A DNA stretch of 64,000 nucleotides from Branchipolynoe longqiensis (GCA_030323885.1 JASIRB010004037.1:1-64000), one strand, 5' to 3'; counted from the first letter of the stretch, positions 42,105-54,148 are shown. Notes: generated from the letters alone by a model not told the origin. A program made the numbers and translations.

Positions 42105-43062
42105 GCTGCTGCCTCTCTGTATTCCATTGCCTCTCATTGACGCTCTCGCCACCCCTCGTTGTCTCCCGCCACCTCTCGTTGTCTCCCGCCCCCGCCACCT
42201 CTTGTTGTCTCTCGCCACCTCTCGTTGCCTCTCATCACCTAATTGCCTCTAGTTGCCTCTTGCCACCTCTAGTTGCCTCTAGTTGTCTCTCGCCACCTCT
42301 TGATGTCTCTAGTTGTCTCTCGCTATTTCTCGTCACCTCTAGTTGTCTCTCCCCACCTTTAGTTGCCTATCGCCACTTTTTGTTGCCTATCGCCACCTCT
42401 CGTTGTCCCTCGTTGACTATCATTGCCACTCGTTGCCCCCTCATTTCCTCTTTCCACCTCGTTGCCTCTCGCGACCTCTCGTTGCCCCTCTTTCTCCATG
42501 TTTGCCTCTCTCCACCTCTCATTGCCCATTGTTGCCCCTTGTTGCCTCTTACCATTTCTTGTTGCCTCTCGCCGCCTCTCCTCACCTCTCGTTGCCCCTC
42601 GTTGCCTCTTGCCACCTCTCATTGCCTCTCATCACCTCTTGCCACCTCTCGTTTCCCCTCCACCTCTCATTGTCTCTCACCACCTCTGGTTGCCTCTAGT
42701 TGTCTCTCACCACCTCTAGTTGCCTCTCGGTGTCTCTCGCCACCTCTCGTTGGCTCTCATCACCTCTCGTTGCCCTTTGTTGCCTCTCGTTGCCCCTCAT
42801 TGCCTCTTGCTACTTCTCATTGCTACACGTTGCCTCTCGCCACCTCACATTGCCCCTCATTACCTCTCCTTGCTCCTCGTTGCCTCTCGCCACCTCGAAT
42901 TGCCTCTCGTTGATCTTGCCACCTCTCATTTCCCCATGTTACCTCTCCTTGCCCCTCGTGCCTCTCCTTGCCTCTCCTTGCCTCTCGCCACCTCTCCTCT
43001 CGTTGCCTCTCATTGCCCCTCCTTTCCCCTCCTTTCCCCTCGTCGCCTCTCGCCGCCTCCGA
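42105..43062. repeat. TTGCCTCTCGCCACCTCTCG minisatellite, about 950 bp
   Basis: Pyrimidine-rich array of 10 bp half-units (GTTGCCTCTC, GCCACCTCTC and variants). The complement of the same unit (GAGGCGACGAGAGGCAACGA) occurs in short form at 10684-10745 inside a family C element. Open frames on both strands are compositional. Confidence 0.93.
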
Positions 43063-43221
43063 ATTTGACTCATAGTCATACCTGTTCTAGTATCAGTATG
43101 CATGCCCAGTGCGCGTGATCTAAGGTGATTTTAATGTGGATGGTAGGGTAAGCTCTAAATCAGGAACGCCAGGCCCGAAAGTGGATGTAATTTCCCTCAT
43201 CGTGAAGTGTATCTATTTCTT

Positions 43222-43328
43222 TTAAAGTTGCATAATCCAGCTGGGACAGTACGCACTGTTCCAAGTCGGTACCCATCCTGCTATGACCTTAGATGTTACC
43301 AGGATGTAAAACCCCAACAACAAAATAT
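43222..43328 (+). mobile_element. MITE T end fused to SINE A tail
   Basis: TTAAAGTTGCATAATCCAGC (family T end) runs directly into TGGGACAGTACGCACTGTTC and ATGACCTTAGATGTTACC (last third of SINE A). A recombination or deletion product. Confidence 0.6.
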
Positions 43329-43470
43329 TAAATATAGGTGCATTAAATCGCCAACAAGCGGATTTTCCTTTTTTTATTTTTTTATTTTAGCAAGTCCATG
43401 ACAATCCCTTATACAACGTATGTGTGTAATAAGACATGGCCGACATAAACAAGGAGTAAGCCTAATCTAG

Positions 43471-44096
43471 AGCTGTGTTCACATGGGTGATTTAATCCGC
43501 CTCATATAAATCGCCTTACCTAGTTCGCCTCACATTTGCCGTGTGAACGCGACACTGAGGCGGATTAGGGCTGATTCGATTCATATAAATCACTTTTTAT
43601 AAACCACCTAAGCAGGTGGTTTATATGAAGCGAATTTTATGAATAGACTTAGATCGCCCGTGTGAACGCAACCGACTTACTTGAGGCGGATTAAGGACGT
43701 GACATTCATGCGCAGTCGAGACCTTAGTTTGTTGACTTTCCGGTCGATCAAAAGCGCATATTATATAATTTGGTCTATGAACCTCCTACAGGTGCACAGA
43801 TAGTTTTTTCATCATTTATTTTTAGGGTTTCACTGCCCAGCAGAAGTTTTGACCCTTCCAAACCAATACGATTCAGTCCATACATATCTAGGTCGAACCC
43901 ACACTCTCTCGTGGCGACGTCAACTAACCGAAACTGGCGCTGGTTAGTCTGGACTTGCTCATGCGCAGATATCCACTTCCACCTTAAACCGACTCAAAGC
44001 ACTGCCCGTGGGAACGCGAAACACTTTCAAACTAAATCGATTCATATGATTCGCCTTGTCTAAATCACTTTAAACTTTTACCGTGTGAACACGGCT
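43471..44096. mobile_element. Foldback element F (GTGTTCACACGG ends)
   Basis: AGCTGTGTTCACATGGGTGA at left is inverted at right as CCGTGTGAACACGGCT; flanks TAG/TAA resemble a TWA target duplication. Internal GATTCATATAAATCAC, GGCGGATTAAG and complements make it strongly palindromic. 626 bp; the frame inside (43770-44063) has no known domain. Confidence 0.7.
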
Positions 44097-44526
44097 TAAG
44101 TGGACAGACAGTACTTACTTCCCTCGAAAGTCCCGTGTACATGTGTGAATAGCCGTGCTTTATTTGGGCTTAGACTGACTTGTGGGCTGAATCCAATGTG
44201 CTTTGCCCAAGGCACCTTCACGAGGGTGGTGTTATGAATGTGCTGTCGGTTCCGGTTCATGGTTTAGTGTCAATACTCCAAGAGGTCAATGGGCCTTTGC
44301 CCGAGAAACAAGTCCTGGGAACCAGGTGGAATAAACACTGCCGTCTTCAGCGCTAAAGTCAAAAGAGACCCCCCCCCCCCACACACACGTACAGACATCA
44401 ACGTAAACGTTGGCCATATAGAGGTATATCATGGAGGGTGAGAGTTCAAAATGGAGTCCAGTGTATGATATTGATAAGGATGGGAAGTTGGGTGATGAGA
44501 AATGAGTTTGATGAGAATACAATTAT
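44097..44526. other. Unassigned spacer
   Basis: A C run plus CA repeat at 44370-44388; nothing else assignable. Confidence 0.5.
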
Positions 44527-44884
44527 AATTGCATAGTCCAATGGTTTTGAGTTCCTGCCATTATATATATATATGGTTGTTTTTTTTATCCGGTTTATCA
44601 ATATAAAATACTATCTACTTTAGTTTTAAATACCTTTTGTTTTAAATGGACAATTTTGGATATATTTGAAGTGAAAGATACCAAATCAATTCTTGTATGT
44701 GTGTCAAAATTCTGACACTATAGGCTTCATCACACAGGTTCTATTTACATTGATTTAAGGTTGCCTTCTATACAGCAACACATGCTTTATAAGTGGATCA
44801 GTGTAGACGTTGCATATATAGGATCAAATCTAGATAAGTGTTTTGGTTTTGAAAATGTGATGCTTTCATCGGACTATGCAACTT
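44527..44884. mobile_element. Tc1/mariner-like MITE (family T)
   Basis: ATTGCATAGTCCAATGG at the left, CATCGGACTATGCAACTT at the right, TA flanks. Same orientation and blocks as the copy at 12004. Confidence 0.78.
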
Positions 44885-45118
44885 TAAGATACTGACTTGT
44901 GGAAACAAATATAGTAAGAAACTGAAACTGAAGCGCATTGGTTTTGTAGCCAACTGCACTCACCTACCGAGGTGAAATGCCGCATACACAGGTAAACTTG
45001 GGCAGGTTCATAGGTATTGGTATAGGAAAGTCGGCAAGAAATGCCAGAAAAATGGGTTTGAGTACCGCTCTAGGCATTTGCTTGCAAATACGCTTCACGA
45101 TAGTGTGATGTGAAACAG
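44885..45118. other. Unassigned spacer
   Basis: No gene or recognised repeat. Confidence 0.5.
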
Positions 45119-45450
45119 TTTGGTTGTTGGGGTTTTACATCCTGGCAACATATATGGTCATATCAGGATGGTACCGACTTGTGACAGTGTGCACTCATGG
45201 CAACTTTATAGTGCTGCCCCACTGCTGGGAAATCAGACTGCTGGCACCATGACCCAATATTCCACTCAGTCACATTATCCTGACACTGAGCTAACCAGTC
45301 CTAGCACTATCCTATTTATGCCGATCGCCTGGCTAGGAAGCAACAAGTATCAATTTTTATAAATCATTGGTTTGACTCGACCGGGAACCGAATTCCCGAT
45401 CTCGCGCACCCGAGCCCCGTACTCTACCGATTCGGCCACGCGCTCGGTTA
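45119..45450 (-). mobile_element. SINE family A, copy 9
   Basis: Full-length minus-strand copy: TTTTACATCCTGGCAACATA at left, B-box complement GGGAACCGAATTCCCGATC and A-box complement ACCGATTCGGCCACGCGC at right. Confidence 0.85.
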
Positions 45451-45906
45451 TGTCAAACAGAAACTGCACTGGAAATGCACCAGTGTGATGATAAACAGGG
45501 AGATGGAGATGTGACACTGAGAGGAGAGCTTTGTGTTGGGACAGAACAATGAATATGAATGCCGTGGTTGGAGAATTTATGACAACTGTCACGCCCGACT
45601 GGCGAACAGTGTCACTGGTACTGCCATTGCCGCATTGTTCCGTGTGTTTGAACAAACGTTTAAACGCGCGGTTGACTAATGTGTTAAGCCGCGATTCCAT
45701 TAACGCACACGTTTGTGTGTAATGGGTTAAAACATTAATCAACCAACAAACCAACTGTGGATATATGAGGGTGTTTCCATCAGTGTGTCATTGTGTGTGA
45801 TGTCACCGGTCTGCGTGTGCGTAAAACCAAACCGTGTCACAGCGATCAGTGCATTTTAGCACACTAATTTAGGTAGGGAATAACACGATATGATGCAAAG
45901 TCACTG
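45451..45906. other. Spacer with left end of an inverted-repeat element
   Basis: At 45687-45706, AGCCGCGATTCCATTAACGC preceded by TTA is the inverted partner of 59110-59129. No gene. Confidence 0.5.
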
Positions 45907-46239
45907 ATCCCATATCACATGCTGTACATTGCATGCTGCAAGTTGTATGCCACATGTTGCATGATGTGTGAGATATCGCATGCTGCATATCATGCCACAT
46001 ATTGTGTGCTGCCTATCACATGTCACATGCCACATATCGCATACCACATGTCACATGCCACATATTGTATGTTGCATGTCATATATCACATAGTGCATGC
46101 CACATATGGCATGCCACATATTGTATGCCGCATATCATATGTAGCATTATGCATATTACATGTCACATATCGTATGTTGCATGCTGCATATCATATGTTG
46201 CATGACACATATCATATGTTGCATGATGCATATTGTATG
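45907..46239. repeat. CATATCACATGC satellite, left part
   Basis: Irregular 5-10 bp units of the type CATATCACATGCCA/CATGTTGCATG. The same array resumes at 58886, showing it was split by DIRS-III. Confidence 0.9.
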
Positions 46240-46320
46240 TTCTTACGATATCTACTAATACCAGAAGCCTCCGCCAGGGGAGAGAGGTACAAGTAGTCCG
46301 CGCTAGTCGATCCCAGTCAC
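46240..46320 (+). repeat. DIRS-III left end
   Basis: TTCTTACGATATCTACTAAT to GAAGCCTCCGCCAGG (outer) complements 55491-55537; GGGGAGAGAGGTACAAGTAG to GCGCTAGTCGATCCCAGTC (inner, to about 46318) complements 58768-58803. Confidence 0.88.
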
Positions 46321-47253
46321 ACTTGCTATCCGGACCACACCTCGTCCACACCTCTCTCTATCACCTCTCCGCCGGCCGGACACCTCCTTGATATGTCTGA
46401 AAAGAGTTCCAGGAGGGGGTGCCTGCCGGCATTTTCACTTTCTACCCTTACTCTGTCCGTGTCTATGGCTCGCCGGTTGGTCACCATAGGGCAGATAGGC
46501 ACGGGCCTTTGACTCAACTCTCCTCATTTCTCTTTCCTAGATCTGCCCATTCGATTTCTCCCAGGCTCACTTCTTCCCCTAACCAGGGTTGTTGTGTTCT
46601 TGGGTGGGGCTCTTGACCTTTTACCATTTCTCTGTCTGGTTCTTGTTGCTGGAACGACCGCTGCTCCCACCTTTGCCCGCCTTCCTCGAACCCCTGCTGA
46701 CCGGATGCAAGTGCTACACTACAGACACCATACAGCTCTACTACAAACAGACGGCACGGAGAGATCCGCTGCCACCCGGCGCCCCGTCGCCACTACGTCT
46801 TGAAGGATGTCCCAGCCTTCACAACACTTCCTCTGAGACCACTTCACCCGCAGAAGACATGTCTTAACCAAAGACTGGGCCGATTTATCGGAGCCTCTCT
46901 ATAAATGTTGCAGTTCTGCAACCGGTAACCGTCGTAAGGTTACGAACACCCCATACCATACCATACCGATCCCAGTCAGTCGCGAGCCGGCAGTCGAACC
47001 ACCAGCATCGGCGGAGGAGCACAGGTAAGTGCTGTATGGTATAGTGAGGTTATGTTAGGCATTATTGGTATATATTTGGTATTTATTGAAACATTGTGAC
47101 ATAGTTCGAGTAACTTATGGGTTGTTTTTTACTCTTTTATTAGGGACGAGTGTGAGGCTTACTACATAGTAATACATAGCATTCCCTGTCCCGAAGCTAG
47201 ACCGTGCATACTCCCGCGGTAGGTTCGTGTGGCAAGAAGAATTTACGGCTTAA
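46321..47253 (+). other. DIRS-III 5' leader
   Basis: No long credible frame. Contains a self-complementary stretch at 46922-46946 (GGTAACCGTCGTAAGGTTAC), CCATACCATACCATACC repeats and the candidate intron. Confidence 0.5.
47025..47143 (+). other. Candidate intron in DIRS-III leader (119 bp)
   Basis: Donor CACAG|GTAAGTGC at 47025, branch-like GTAACTTATG at 47110-47119, polypyrimidine tract TTTTTTACTCTTTTATTAG ending at 47143. All splice elements fit the spliceosomal consensus. It lies upstream of the gag ATG (47254). Prediction only. Confidence 0.5.
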
Positions 47254-47506
47254 CATGTCGACTCCTGATGCGACCAGACATGACCTCATGCAATAAGTGA
47301 CTCAGACGCAGAATTATTGGTCGTCGGGAAGAAAAAAGAAAAACGAGTTACAAGAAAAAAGATGGCGCCGGTTGAACCTCCACCGGTGGCCTCTACTGTT
47401 GCTAATGCTCCCACACACTTGTGTCCCACTGTGCCTGCTACCGTAGTCCAGGACAGTAGGGAATTGACAGAGATGCGTGCAATGTTCAAGGAGATAAAAA
47501 AACTTC
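47254..47506 (+). pseudogene. Gag-like protein of DIRS-III, N-terminal part
   Basis: ATG at 47254, a stop after 13 codons, then the downstream stretch continues with lysine-rich GKKKEKRVTRKKMAPVEPPP, reaching MRAMFKEIKK where LINE copy 2 is inserted by its poly-A (T run on this strand). The remainder lies beyond the gap. Confidence 0.6.
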
Positions 47507-50327
47507 TTTTTTTTTATTTTTTTTATTTTTTTTTTTTTTTTTTATTGAGGCTGTATTTATACTGTCCATAGCATATAAGCCTGGGTATTCAGGCTTGTTT
47601 TCAATGCTGGCCAGCTGTAGTGTTGGTGTTGTCTTATCACACAGTAGCTGCTGATAAGGTATTTGATTGCCTGTATTTCAGTAGCAGATAGATAGTTGGT
47701 TGGTCTGGTTAGTACTATAGTAGTCTATGTTAATTTTTTTGGATTTTCTTGGCATATATGTGCTTTATTTTTTCTACTCTTATTTCTAGACTAGCCTACT
47801 CCTATTTACATATCATAGGCTTGTACGCAGCTGTGAGGTGTGTTATCTGGGTGCTTTTGGTATGGTTACCTTCCATTGGGCGTCTCGCTGGTGGGCCGTG
47901 ACATGTATCACCTGCCCCTTTGCGGTGCAGCTTAGTTGGGGGTTCCTAGCCTTATTTTGCACAGATATTTTTTGTATGTTTTTAGGTCAGGAATTTGTCG
48001 TTCCTTTACTGTTTGGGCATTCCACACCTTGGCAGCCATTTCTAGCGTGCTTCTCTCGTGAGCTTTTATTTGGCTTCTGGTCTGCTTTAGTAGTGGCGCA
48101 TTATTTGCTCTAGTTGCCCTTTGTGGTTTTGTTAGGAGTTTATTGTCTTGACTATAGCTGTATGCTAATGTTTTCAGATGAATTATTCTCCTATTTTCTA
48201 GCAATTTTACTTTGGTTCTTTTGTGTATGTCATAGGTGGGGTGCAGCTTGTCTACTCTGAGGCAGATTTTCAGGGCTCTGTTCTGTAGTGTTTGCAGTTT
48301 TTTAGAAGTTCTTTCTTTGCACCCATGTAGTTTACATCTCCATAGTCAAAATAGGGTAGCACCATGCCCTTGAAGATTTTTATTGACATTTTGTAGTCTC
48401 TTAGCTTTGCAAATAGCCACAGTTTGTGGTTTACCTTTTGGACAATTTTGTTTATACATAGGTTGTAGTTTAGTTGGCTGTCCAACTCAAGGCCTAGGTA
48501 TTTGTAATGGTCTACATTTTCTAGTGTTTGGCTTCCTAGCTTACAGTGTAGTTTTCTTTCTGGCATTTGTTTATGCGAGAAGAGAACTGTTTTTGACTTG
48601 CTTGTGTTGATGGTTATTTTGTTGGACTCACACCACTCATCCAGTTTTAGTAGGAGCTTGTTTAGTTTAGTTATTACCTCCTCTTCTGTGGTGCCGTTTG
48701 CATATATGACTGTGTCATCTGCATATAGTTGGAGGCATTCGGTTTGTAACCATTTTTCAAGATCGTTTATGTAGATTATAAAGAGCAGTGGCCCTAGCAC
48801 TGACCCTTGGGGTACACCACATGTGACAGGTTGGTTGTCTGATAGTGTATTGTTTATTTTTGTTCTCTGTTGCCTGTCTTTCAGGTAGCATTTTATCCAG
48901 TCCATAGTGTTGGATTTTATGCCCATGGATTCTAGTTTTTCCAATAGTATGTTATGGTCTACTGTATCGAATGCTTTGCTGAAGTCAATGAAGGCTGCTC
49001 CAACTAATTGTTTTTGGTTCATTGACGCCAATATGTCATTTGTTAGGTTAGCTATTGTTTTAGATGTGGAGTGCAGTTTCCTGAAACCTCCTTGTCTTTC
49101 GTTTAGTATATTGTTTTTTTCCAGGTGTTCATTTATGTGTCTATGTAACACTTTTTCAATGAGCTTGCCTGGGGTTTGAAGAATCGATATTGGCCTGTAG
49201 TTTCCCATGTTTTGTTTGTCTCCACTTTTGTGGATAGGGGTAATGGTTGCCATTTTCCAGGCTGAGATAAAATGCCCCTGTTCAAAGGAGATGTTGATAG
49301 GTCTACATTCTTCCAAAATCTGTTTGTATTGCTTCCCCAGTCTCTGTCCTGCTTTATTATGTATTTCTTTTTTGCTGTTCTCACAGCTTTGAGAGAGTGG
49401 TTTCTGGCAATATGGTAGGCCAGTTTGTCTTCTATAGTTTCTGTGAGCTTTGCTTCATTACCCAGTTTACTTTTGGCTATGATGAGCGTTAGCAGGTCAT
49501 TGTCTACCCAGGGGTCCTGTTTTTTTTGTATTTTTATTTTCTTAATGGGGCACATCTCGTCAGCTGATTTTCTTATTTCTGCGATGATGTTGCCCCAATA
49601 GATATTAACATCATCTCTGTTTTGTGTGATGTTGGTTATGTTTTGGTGCAGATGATTTTTTAATGCATCTTCTGAGTAGTTTTTTAGGGACCTGCCCATC
49701 TTATACTCATAGTGATTTGTGCTTTTTAGTTTTTTCCTTGTTACATATATTAGCTCATGATCACTTATACCCCAGCTCCTGGTGCCCCATTTAGTGGCGT
49801 GGTTTGAGTTGGTTAGTATTAGGTCAATTGTGGTGCTATTTTTACTGAGCCTTGTTTTTTCAGTGATGAGCTGTTGTAGGGCTAAGATTTTGATTGTGGT
49901 TTGCAGCATTAGTTTGTTTTTATCATTGCTGTTGTAATTTACATTAAAGTCTCCTAGTATGAAGATTTCTGCCTTTGTTAGTTTTTTTATGGTGTTTATG
50001 CTCTTCTCTAGGGCTTCAATGAAGAGTTCAATTTCCCCTGATGGAGGTCTGTAGAGGCTTGCTATGGCTATATTTGCTTGCTTTTCATTTTTTATTAGGC
50101 ACCATAGTAGTTCTATGTGTTCATTTGATAAGTTAGCTGTTATTAGTGCTTCAGGATCTAGAATTTTGGTGTCTTTGCAGTAAAGGGCAAAACCTCCACC
50201 CTTTTTTGTTTGGTTTAGTGTGTTATTTTGCTGCCTATCATTGCGTACAAGCCTATATCCATCTATGTTGAGGGTGTTGTTTTTGTGGTTGTCAGTGAAC
50301 CATGTTTCTGACAGTGCCAGTATGTCG
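47507..50327 (-). mobile_element. LINE copy 2 in DIRS-III gag, runs into gap
   Basis: Minus-strand LINE of the same family as copy 1. The 3' end is a poly-A tail (T tract 47507-47544) preceded by the 3' UTR TATTGAGGCTGTATTTATAC. ORF2 pieces cover the endonuclease (50327 to about 49900) through RT and the C-terminal region. The 5' half, including ORF1 and NADAR, is not present before the N gap; it is either truncated or lost in the gap. Confidence 0.9.
47932..50327 (-). pseudogene. LINE copy 2 ORF2 (endonuclease-RT)
   Basis: Minus strand. The endonuclease part starts inside the gap with ALSETWFTDNHKNNTLNIDG and includes LGDFNVNYNSNDKNK and SDHELIYVTRKKLK. About 300-350 bp are missing near 49305: FWKNVDL is joined to the INISFEQGHF segment. 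RT from there is complete: AFIDFSKAFDTVDHNILLEK, VTCGVPQGSVLGPLLFIIYI and LYADDTVIYANG. The C-terminal region shifts frame near 48270 and ends at about 47932. It retains motif B, unlike copy 1, showing that the two copies carry different deletions. Confidence 0.87.
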
Positions 50328-50427
50328 NNNNNNNNNNNNNNNNNNNNNNNNNNNNNNNNNNNNNNNNNNNNNNNNNNNNNNNNNNNNNNNNNNNNNNNNN
50401 NNNNNNNNNNNNNNNNNNNNNNNNNNN
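50328..50427. other. Assembly gap (100 N)
   Basis: Exactly 100 unknown bases, a conventional scaffold-gap size, so the true length is unknown. It falls between LINE copy 2 and the remaining DIRS-III gag. Confidence 1.
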
Positions 50428-51700
50428 ATGAGAAAAATGCTGCTTATGTGGAATTAATGGCCAATAATGAACAAGCGAGGTCGGTTCAGGTACCAGCTGT
50501 TGCTACTGCCTCACAGCCATTGTCTAAATATTTGTCTAGTGTAATGAATGAAAATGAAGGCGATTATTTTGAACAACAGGGTGAGGATTTTGAGGATCCT
50601 AGAGGTTATGCCATGGGGGACCCAACAGTTTGGTCGGTGTTTAATAACCAGAGTGAGTCAGGGTGGCAGACAGAGGAAGAAGTAGACGATGATGATTATT
50701 TTGTGGACGAGTCAATGTTTGTGTCCGAACCACAGTCGTGGGTGCCAAATAATGATGGGGTGGTTCCGGCTGCGCTAGGCGCACCGGTGGAGGCGACCCC
50801 CTCTAAACCAGTTGATAAGCCGGTTGAGAAAGGGACCACTAAGAGCAGGGTAGACTGAGACCAGTGTACACTCTGTCTGAGAATTTACGTGAGGGGGTGT
50901 TACACTCTGAGTTGCGCGAGTTGTACAAGAAAATTTGTAAACCTACTAAAGACAGGGTAGAAGTAGATAATAATTTGGCTGGGGCTATTGCGCATTTTAA
51001 TGCCTTTAATAAGCCTAAGAAGGCACTAAATGAGTTGTCAGGCAGTATACGGGTATTAAGAATATTCTGGAAGCGAGGGTTCAAAAATTAAATGAAGAAA
51101 TTAAATTTCAAGATGCAAGGAAACATACAGAGGATTCGTTGCTAGGGGCCTCAAAGGGGGTAGTAGCAGCGCTTACTGCGGCCGCACCTACGGTAGAGCT
51201 AATTCTGTCATTTGGTAAAGGGGACCAGGAGTTAGACGAACAAGCACTCAGGATGTTAGATTCAATAAAAATACTCGTTCTAACGCATACCCAAATAATG
51301 GCTGATAGAATGCTTAATGTTAAAACGGTAGTGAATAGTTTCCTTGGGAAAGAAGTTATTAAGCCTAAGACTAATGCGTATGGGGGAAAAAGACCTGCCA
51401 ACTGAAAATTTGTTAGAAGACTTGGCTGACAAAAATAAGAAAATTATTAAGAGTGCACGGGCATCTGATACTGTTATGAACACTACACTTGCTCCAAGGA
51501 AATGGCGTAGATCTACTGATTTCTATCAGAGGTCATTCCAATCCTCGTTTAGGCCTAGAGGTCAGTGGAACCTCAGGGGCAGAATGGTCACAGGTAGAGG
51601 CATGCCGTATAATTGGAATGTGCGTCCAGGTATGCAGTCACAGTTCAATAGACAGCCTGGTGTGTATGGAAACAATCAATTCAACCAAAATAACCAGTGA
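50428..51700 (+). pseudogene. Gag-like protein of DIRS-III, C-terminal part
   Basis: Open pieces 50428-50858, 50864-51091, then 51139-51405 and 51344-51700 in successive frames. Features: a strongly acidic region (ENEGDYFEQQGEDFEDPRGY, EEEVDDDDYFVDES), a helical region (YTLSENLREGVLHSELRELY; GASKGVVAALTAAAPTVELI), and an RG/N/Q-rich tail (FRPRGQWNLRGRMVTGRG, NNQFNQNNQ). Overall order parallels the DIRS-II gag. At least three frameshifts. Confidence 0.7.
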
Positions 51701-51739
51701 ATGATGTGGGGTAGGAGTGTGCCTGCACCGCAGAGGGGT

Positions 51740-53687
51740 TTTCAGAAGTAGAACTGCCTAGTCAGGTGAGTGGTGTAGTTAAAGAGTTGTTACCTGTGTC
51801 ATTGACTGTTGTGCCTAAAGCTGGGAACATAGTTAATTGTAGAGCTAATTGGGATAGAATTACAACAGAACCGTGGGTGCACAGTTGTGTTAATGGTTTA
51901 ACAATACCGTTTATCAAAAAAGAGTCCCTTGTCAAAAAAGAGTCCCTTTGCCATATAAAATGAATCCTCACGAGAGGGATTTTGTTGCTCAGGAAATTGA
52001 AAGTTTGTTAAATAAGCAAGTTTTGTGTAAGGTCGAACCAGTGGTTGGTCAATGGATTTAGAATATTTTCCTAAGGCCGAAACCTAATGGGAAATTTCGT
52101 ATGATTTTGGACTTGACACAATTAAATGATCAGATTGAGTACCAGCATCTTAAAATGTTTAATTTAAATACGGCGTTAGACCTTATTACATATGGTAGTT
52201 GGATGGCAAGTGCAGACTTGACGGATGCGTACTACTCGCTACCGATAAGGTTTGAACATAGACAATTTTTTAGATTTTTCTGGAACGAAAGCCTTTATGA
52301 ATATCAGGTACTACCGAATGGTTTAGCACCAGGGCCTAGGTTGTTCACAAAATTGTTAATGCCAGTGTATGCCTATTGGGGAGAATTAGGGCATGTGTGT
52401 TTTCCATATATAGATGATTGTTCTATTATGGGTAATACTAAGGAAGAATGTCAACAAGCGGTAGACGATACGGTGAAGGTATTCAAAAGTTTAGGGTTTG
52501 TTATAAATATAGATAAATCCGAACTGACTCCTAGATTAGAATTGGAATTTTTGGGGTTTAAAATAAATTCTATACATATGACTGTCTCGTTAACATTGGG
52601 TAAAATAGATAAATTTAAGGAAATTGCTCAATACATACTTGCTCAACAATTACCAGTGATTAGGGATGTTGCGGGGTTAGTAGGACTCATGGTGGCTTAT
52701 AGTCCGGGAGTGGATTTTGGAGCAGTTCATTATAAGGCGTTAGAAAGGGATAAAATTAAAGCATTATGGAGAGCGAAAGGTAACTTTGATGACACTATGT
52801 GGTTATCAATGCAAGCTAAGGCAGATATTTTGTGGTGGTTGCTGAACTTGAAAAGTGCTAGGTTAATACGGAGGAGAGATCCGGATATAGAATTATTTAC
52901 GGATGCATCGTTAGACAGCTGGGGAGCGCATAAGAACCAGTCGGAAACAGGTGGAAAGTGGGATCAAACTGAGTCAGATCATATTAATGTACTGGAGTTA
53001 CAAGCCATTTTATTTGGTCTAAAAAGTTTATGTAAGGAAAAGAATAAGCACATTAGAATAAGAACAGATAGTACTACAGCTTTGGCGTATGTAAAGAATA
53101 TGGGTGGTACTAGGTCGGAAGACTGTATAAACGAGAGTAGAGAAATATGGGAGTGGGCGCAATTGAATAATTGTTGGTTATCCATTACTCATATACCAGG
53201 GATTTTGAATAATCTAGCGGATTTTAAATCTAGGTGTTTTAAGCAGAAAGTGGAATGGGCATTAGCACCACATATTTTCCAGAGTATTTGTGACTTGTTT
53301 GGTACACCAGATGTTGATCTATTTGCATCTAGATTGAATTATAAGCTGCCTAAATATGTGAGCTGGGAACCAGATCCAGACTGTTGGAAGGTAGATGCTT
53401 TCTCGTTTGCTTGGACTGATATGTTCTATTATTGTTTTCTGCCTTTTAGGCTGCTACCGACAGTCATTCGGAAACTCCAGAAGGACAACACCCGGGCAAT
53501 TGTGGTAGCCCCGCATTGGACGGGGCAACCGTGGTTTGCCCTGTTGAAAAGACTAGCCTTAAGAAGTCGCACATTTTTGCGGAACCCTCAAAACCTAATT
53601 GGGCAAGGACAATTAAGTATAAGTCAAGACATAGACTTGGTCAAAAGCACCCAATTATCGGCATTCCTTTTCTGGCCAATGCATTAA
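51740..53687 (+). pseudogene. RT-RNase H-methylase-like polyprotein of DIRS-III
   Basis: The N-terminal part (51766-51963) reads TTEPWVHSCVNGLTIPF. A 17 bp tandem duplication (AAAAAAGAGTCCCTTGT) near 51918-51950 shifts the frame, and a TAG at 52059-52061 interrupts just before FLRPKPNG. From 52101 the frame is open for 528 codons. RT: MASADLTDAYYSLPI, NGLAPGPRLFTKLL, FPYIDDCSIM (intact YIDD). RNase H: LFTDASLDSWGAH, NVLELQAILF, RTDSTTALAYVKNMGG, NLADFKSRCF. Methylase-like block: GTPDVDLFASRLNYKLPKYV and AIVVAPHWTGQPWFALLKRL. The end overlaps the recombinase frame by about 170 bp, as is usual in DIRS. Confidence 0.9.
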
Positions 53688-53814
53688 AAGGTTATAATTT
53701 AAATGATAAAGTATTAAAGTATTTTAATTTCACTTGGAGGGAGTCGACGAAGAAGGCATATAAAACTCATTTGAAGAGATGGTCTTTATGGGCATATGAG
53801 AGGGATATTCCTGT
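53513..53814 (+). repeat. Direct repeat F1 of rearranged YR start
   Basis: 302 bp identical (as read) to 54149-54450. It encodes the C-terminus of the RT frame and the N-terminus of the recombinase. Breaks at CCTGT|ATCTCT. Confidence 0.92.
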
Positions 53815-53865
53815 ATCTCTCTTCTCAACAAACAACAACGGAGAGGAGGAAAAAGAGAGATACAG

Positions 53866-54141
53866 AATATCCCTCTCATATGCCCATAAAGACCATGTCT
53901 TTAAATGAGTTTTATACGCCTTTTTTGTCGACTCCCTCCAAGTGAAATTAAAATACTTTATCATTTAAATTATAACCCTTTAATGCATTGGCCAGAAAAG
54001 GAATGCCGATAATTGGGTGCTTTTGACCAATTCTACGTCTTGACTTAAACTTAACTGTCCTTGCCCAATTAGGTTTTGAGGGCTCCGCGAAAATGTGTGA
54101 CTTCTTAAGGCTAGTCTTTTCAACAGGGCAAACCACGGTTG
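53866..54141 (-). repeat. Inverted, diverged copy of the same segment
   Basis: Minus-strand copy of the F segment, differing by several substitutions (for example CACACATTTTCGCGG against CGCACATTTTTGCGG) and a 7 bp deletion near 53955. The junction with F1 is a short palindrome, CTGTATCTCTCTT..AAAGAGAGATACAG (53811-53865). Confidence 0.92.
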
Positions 54142-54148
54142 GCCGGGC

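Noticed and set aside
42024..43118. Open frames of 60-258 codons on both strands
   Set aside because: Translation of a pyrimidine-rich minisatellite; no domain.
43770..44063. 97-codon frame
   Set aside because: Lies inside palindromic element F and has no domain.
50220..50858. Single 212-codon frame across the assembly gap
   Set aside because: It joins antisense LINE sequence to DIRS gag through unknown bases; only the part after 50427 is coding-like.
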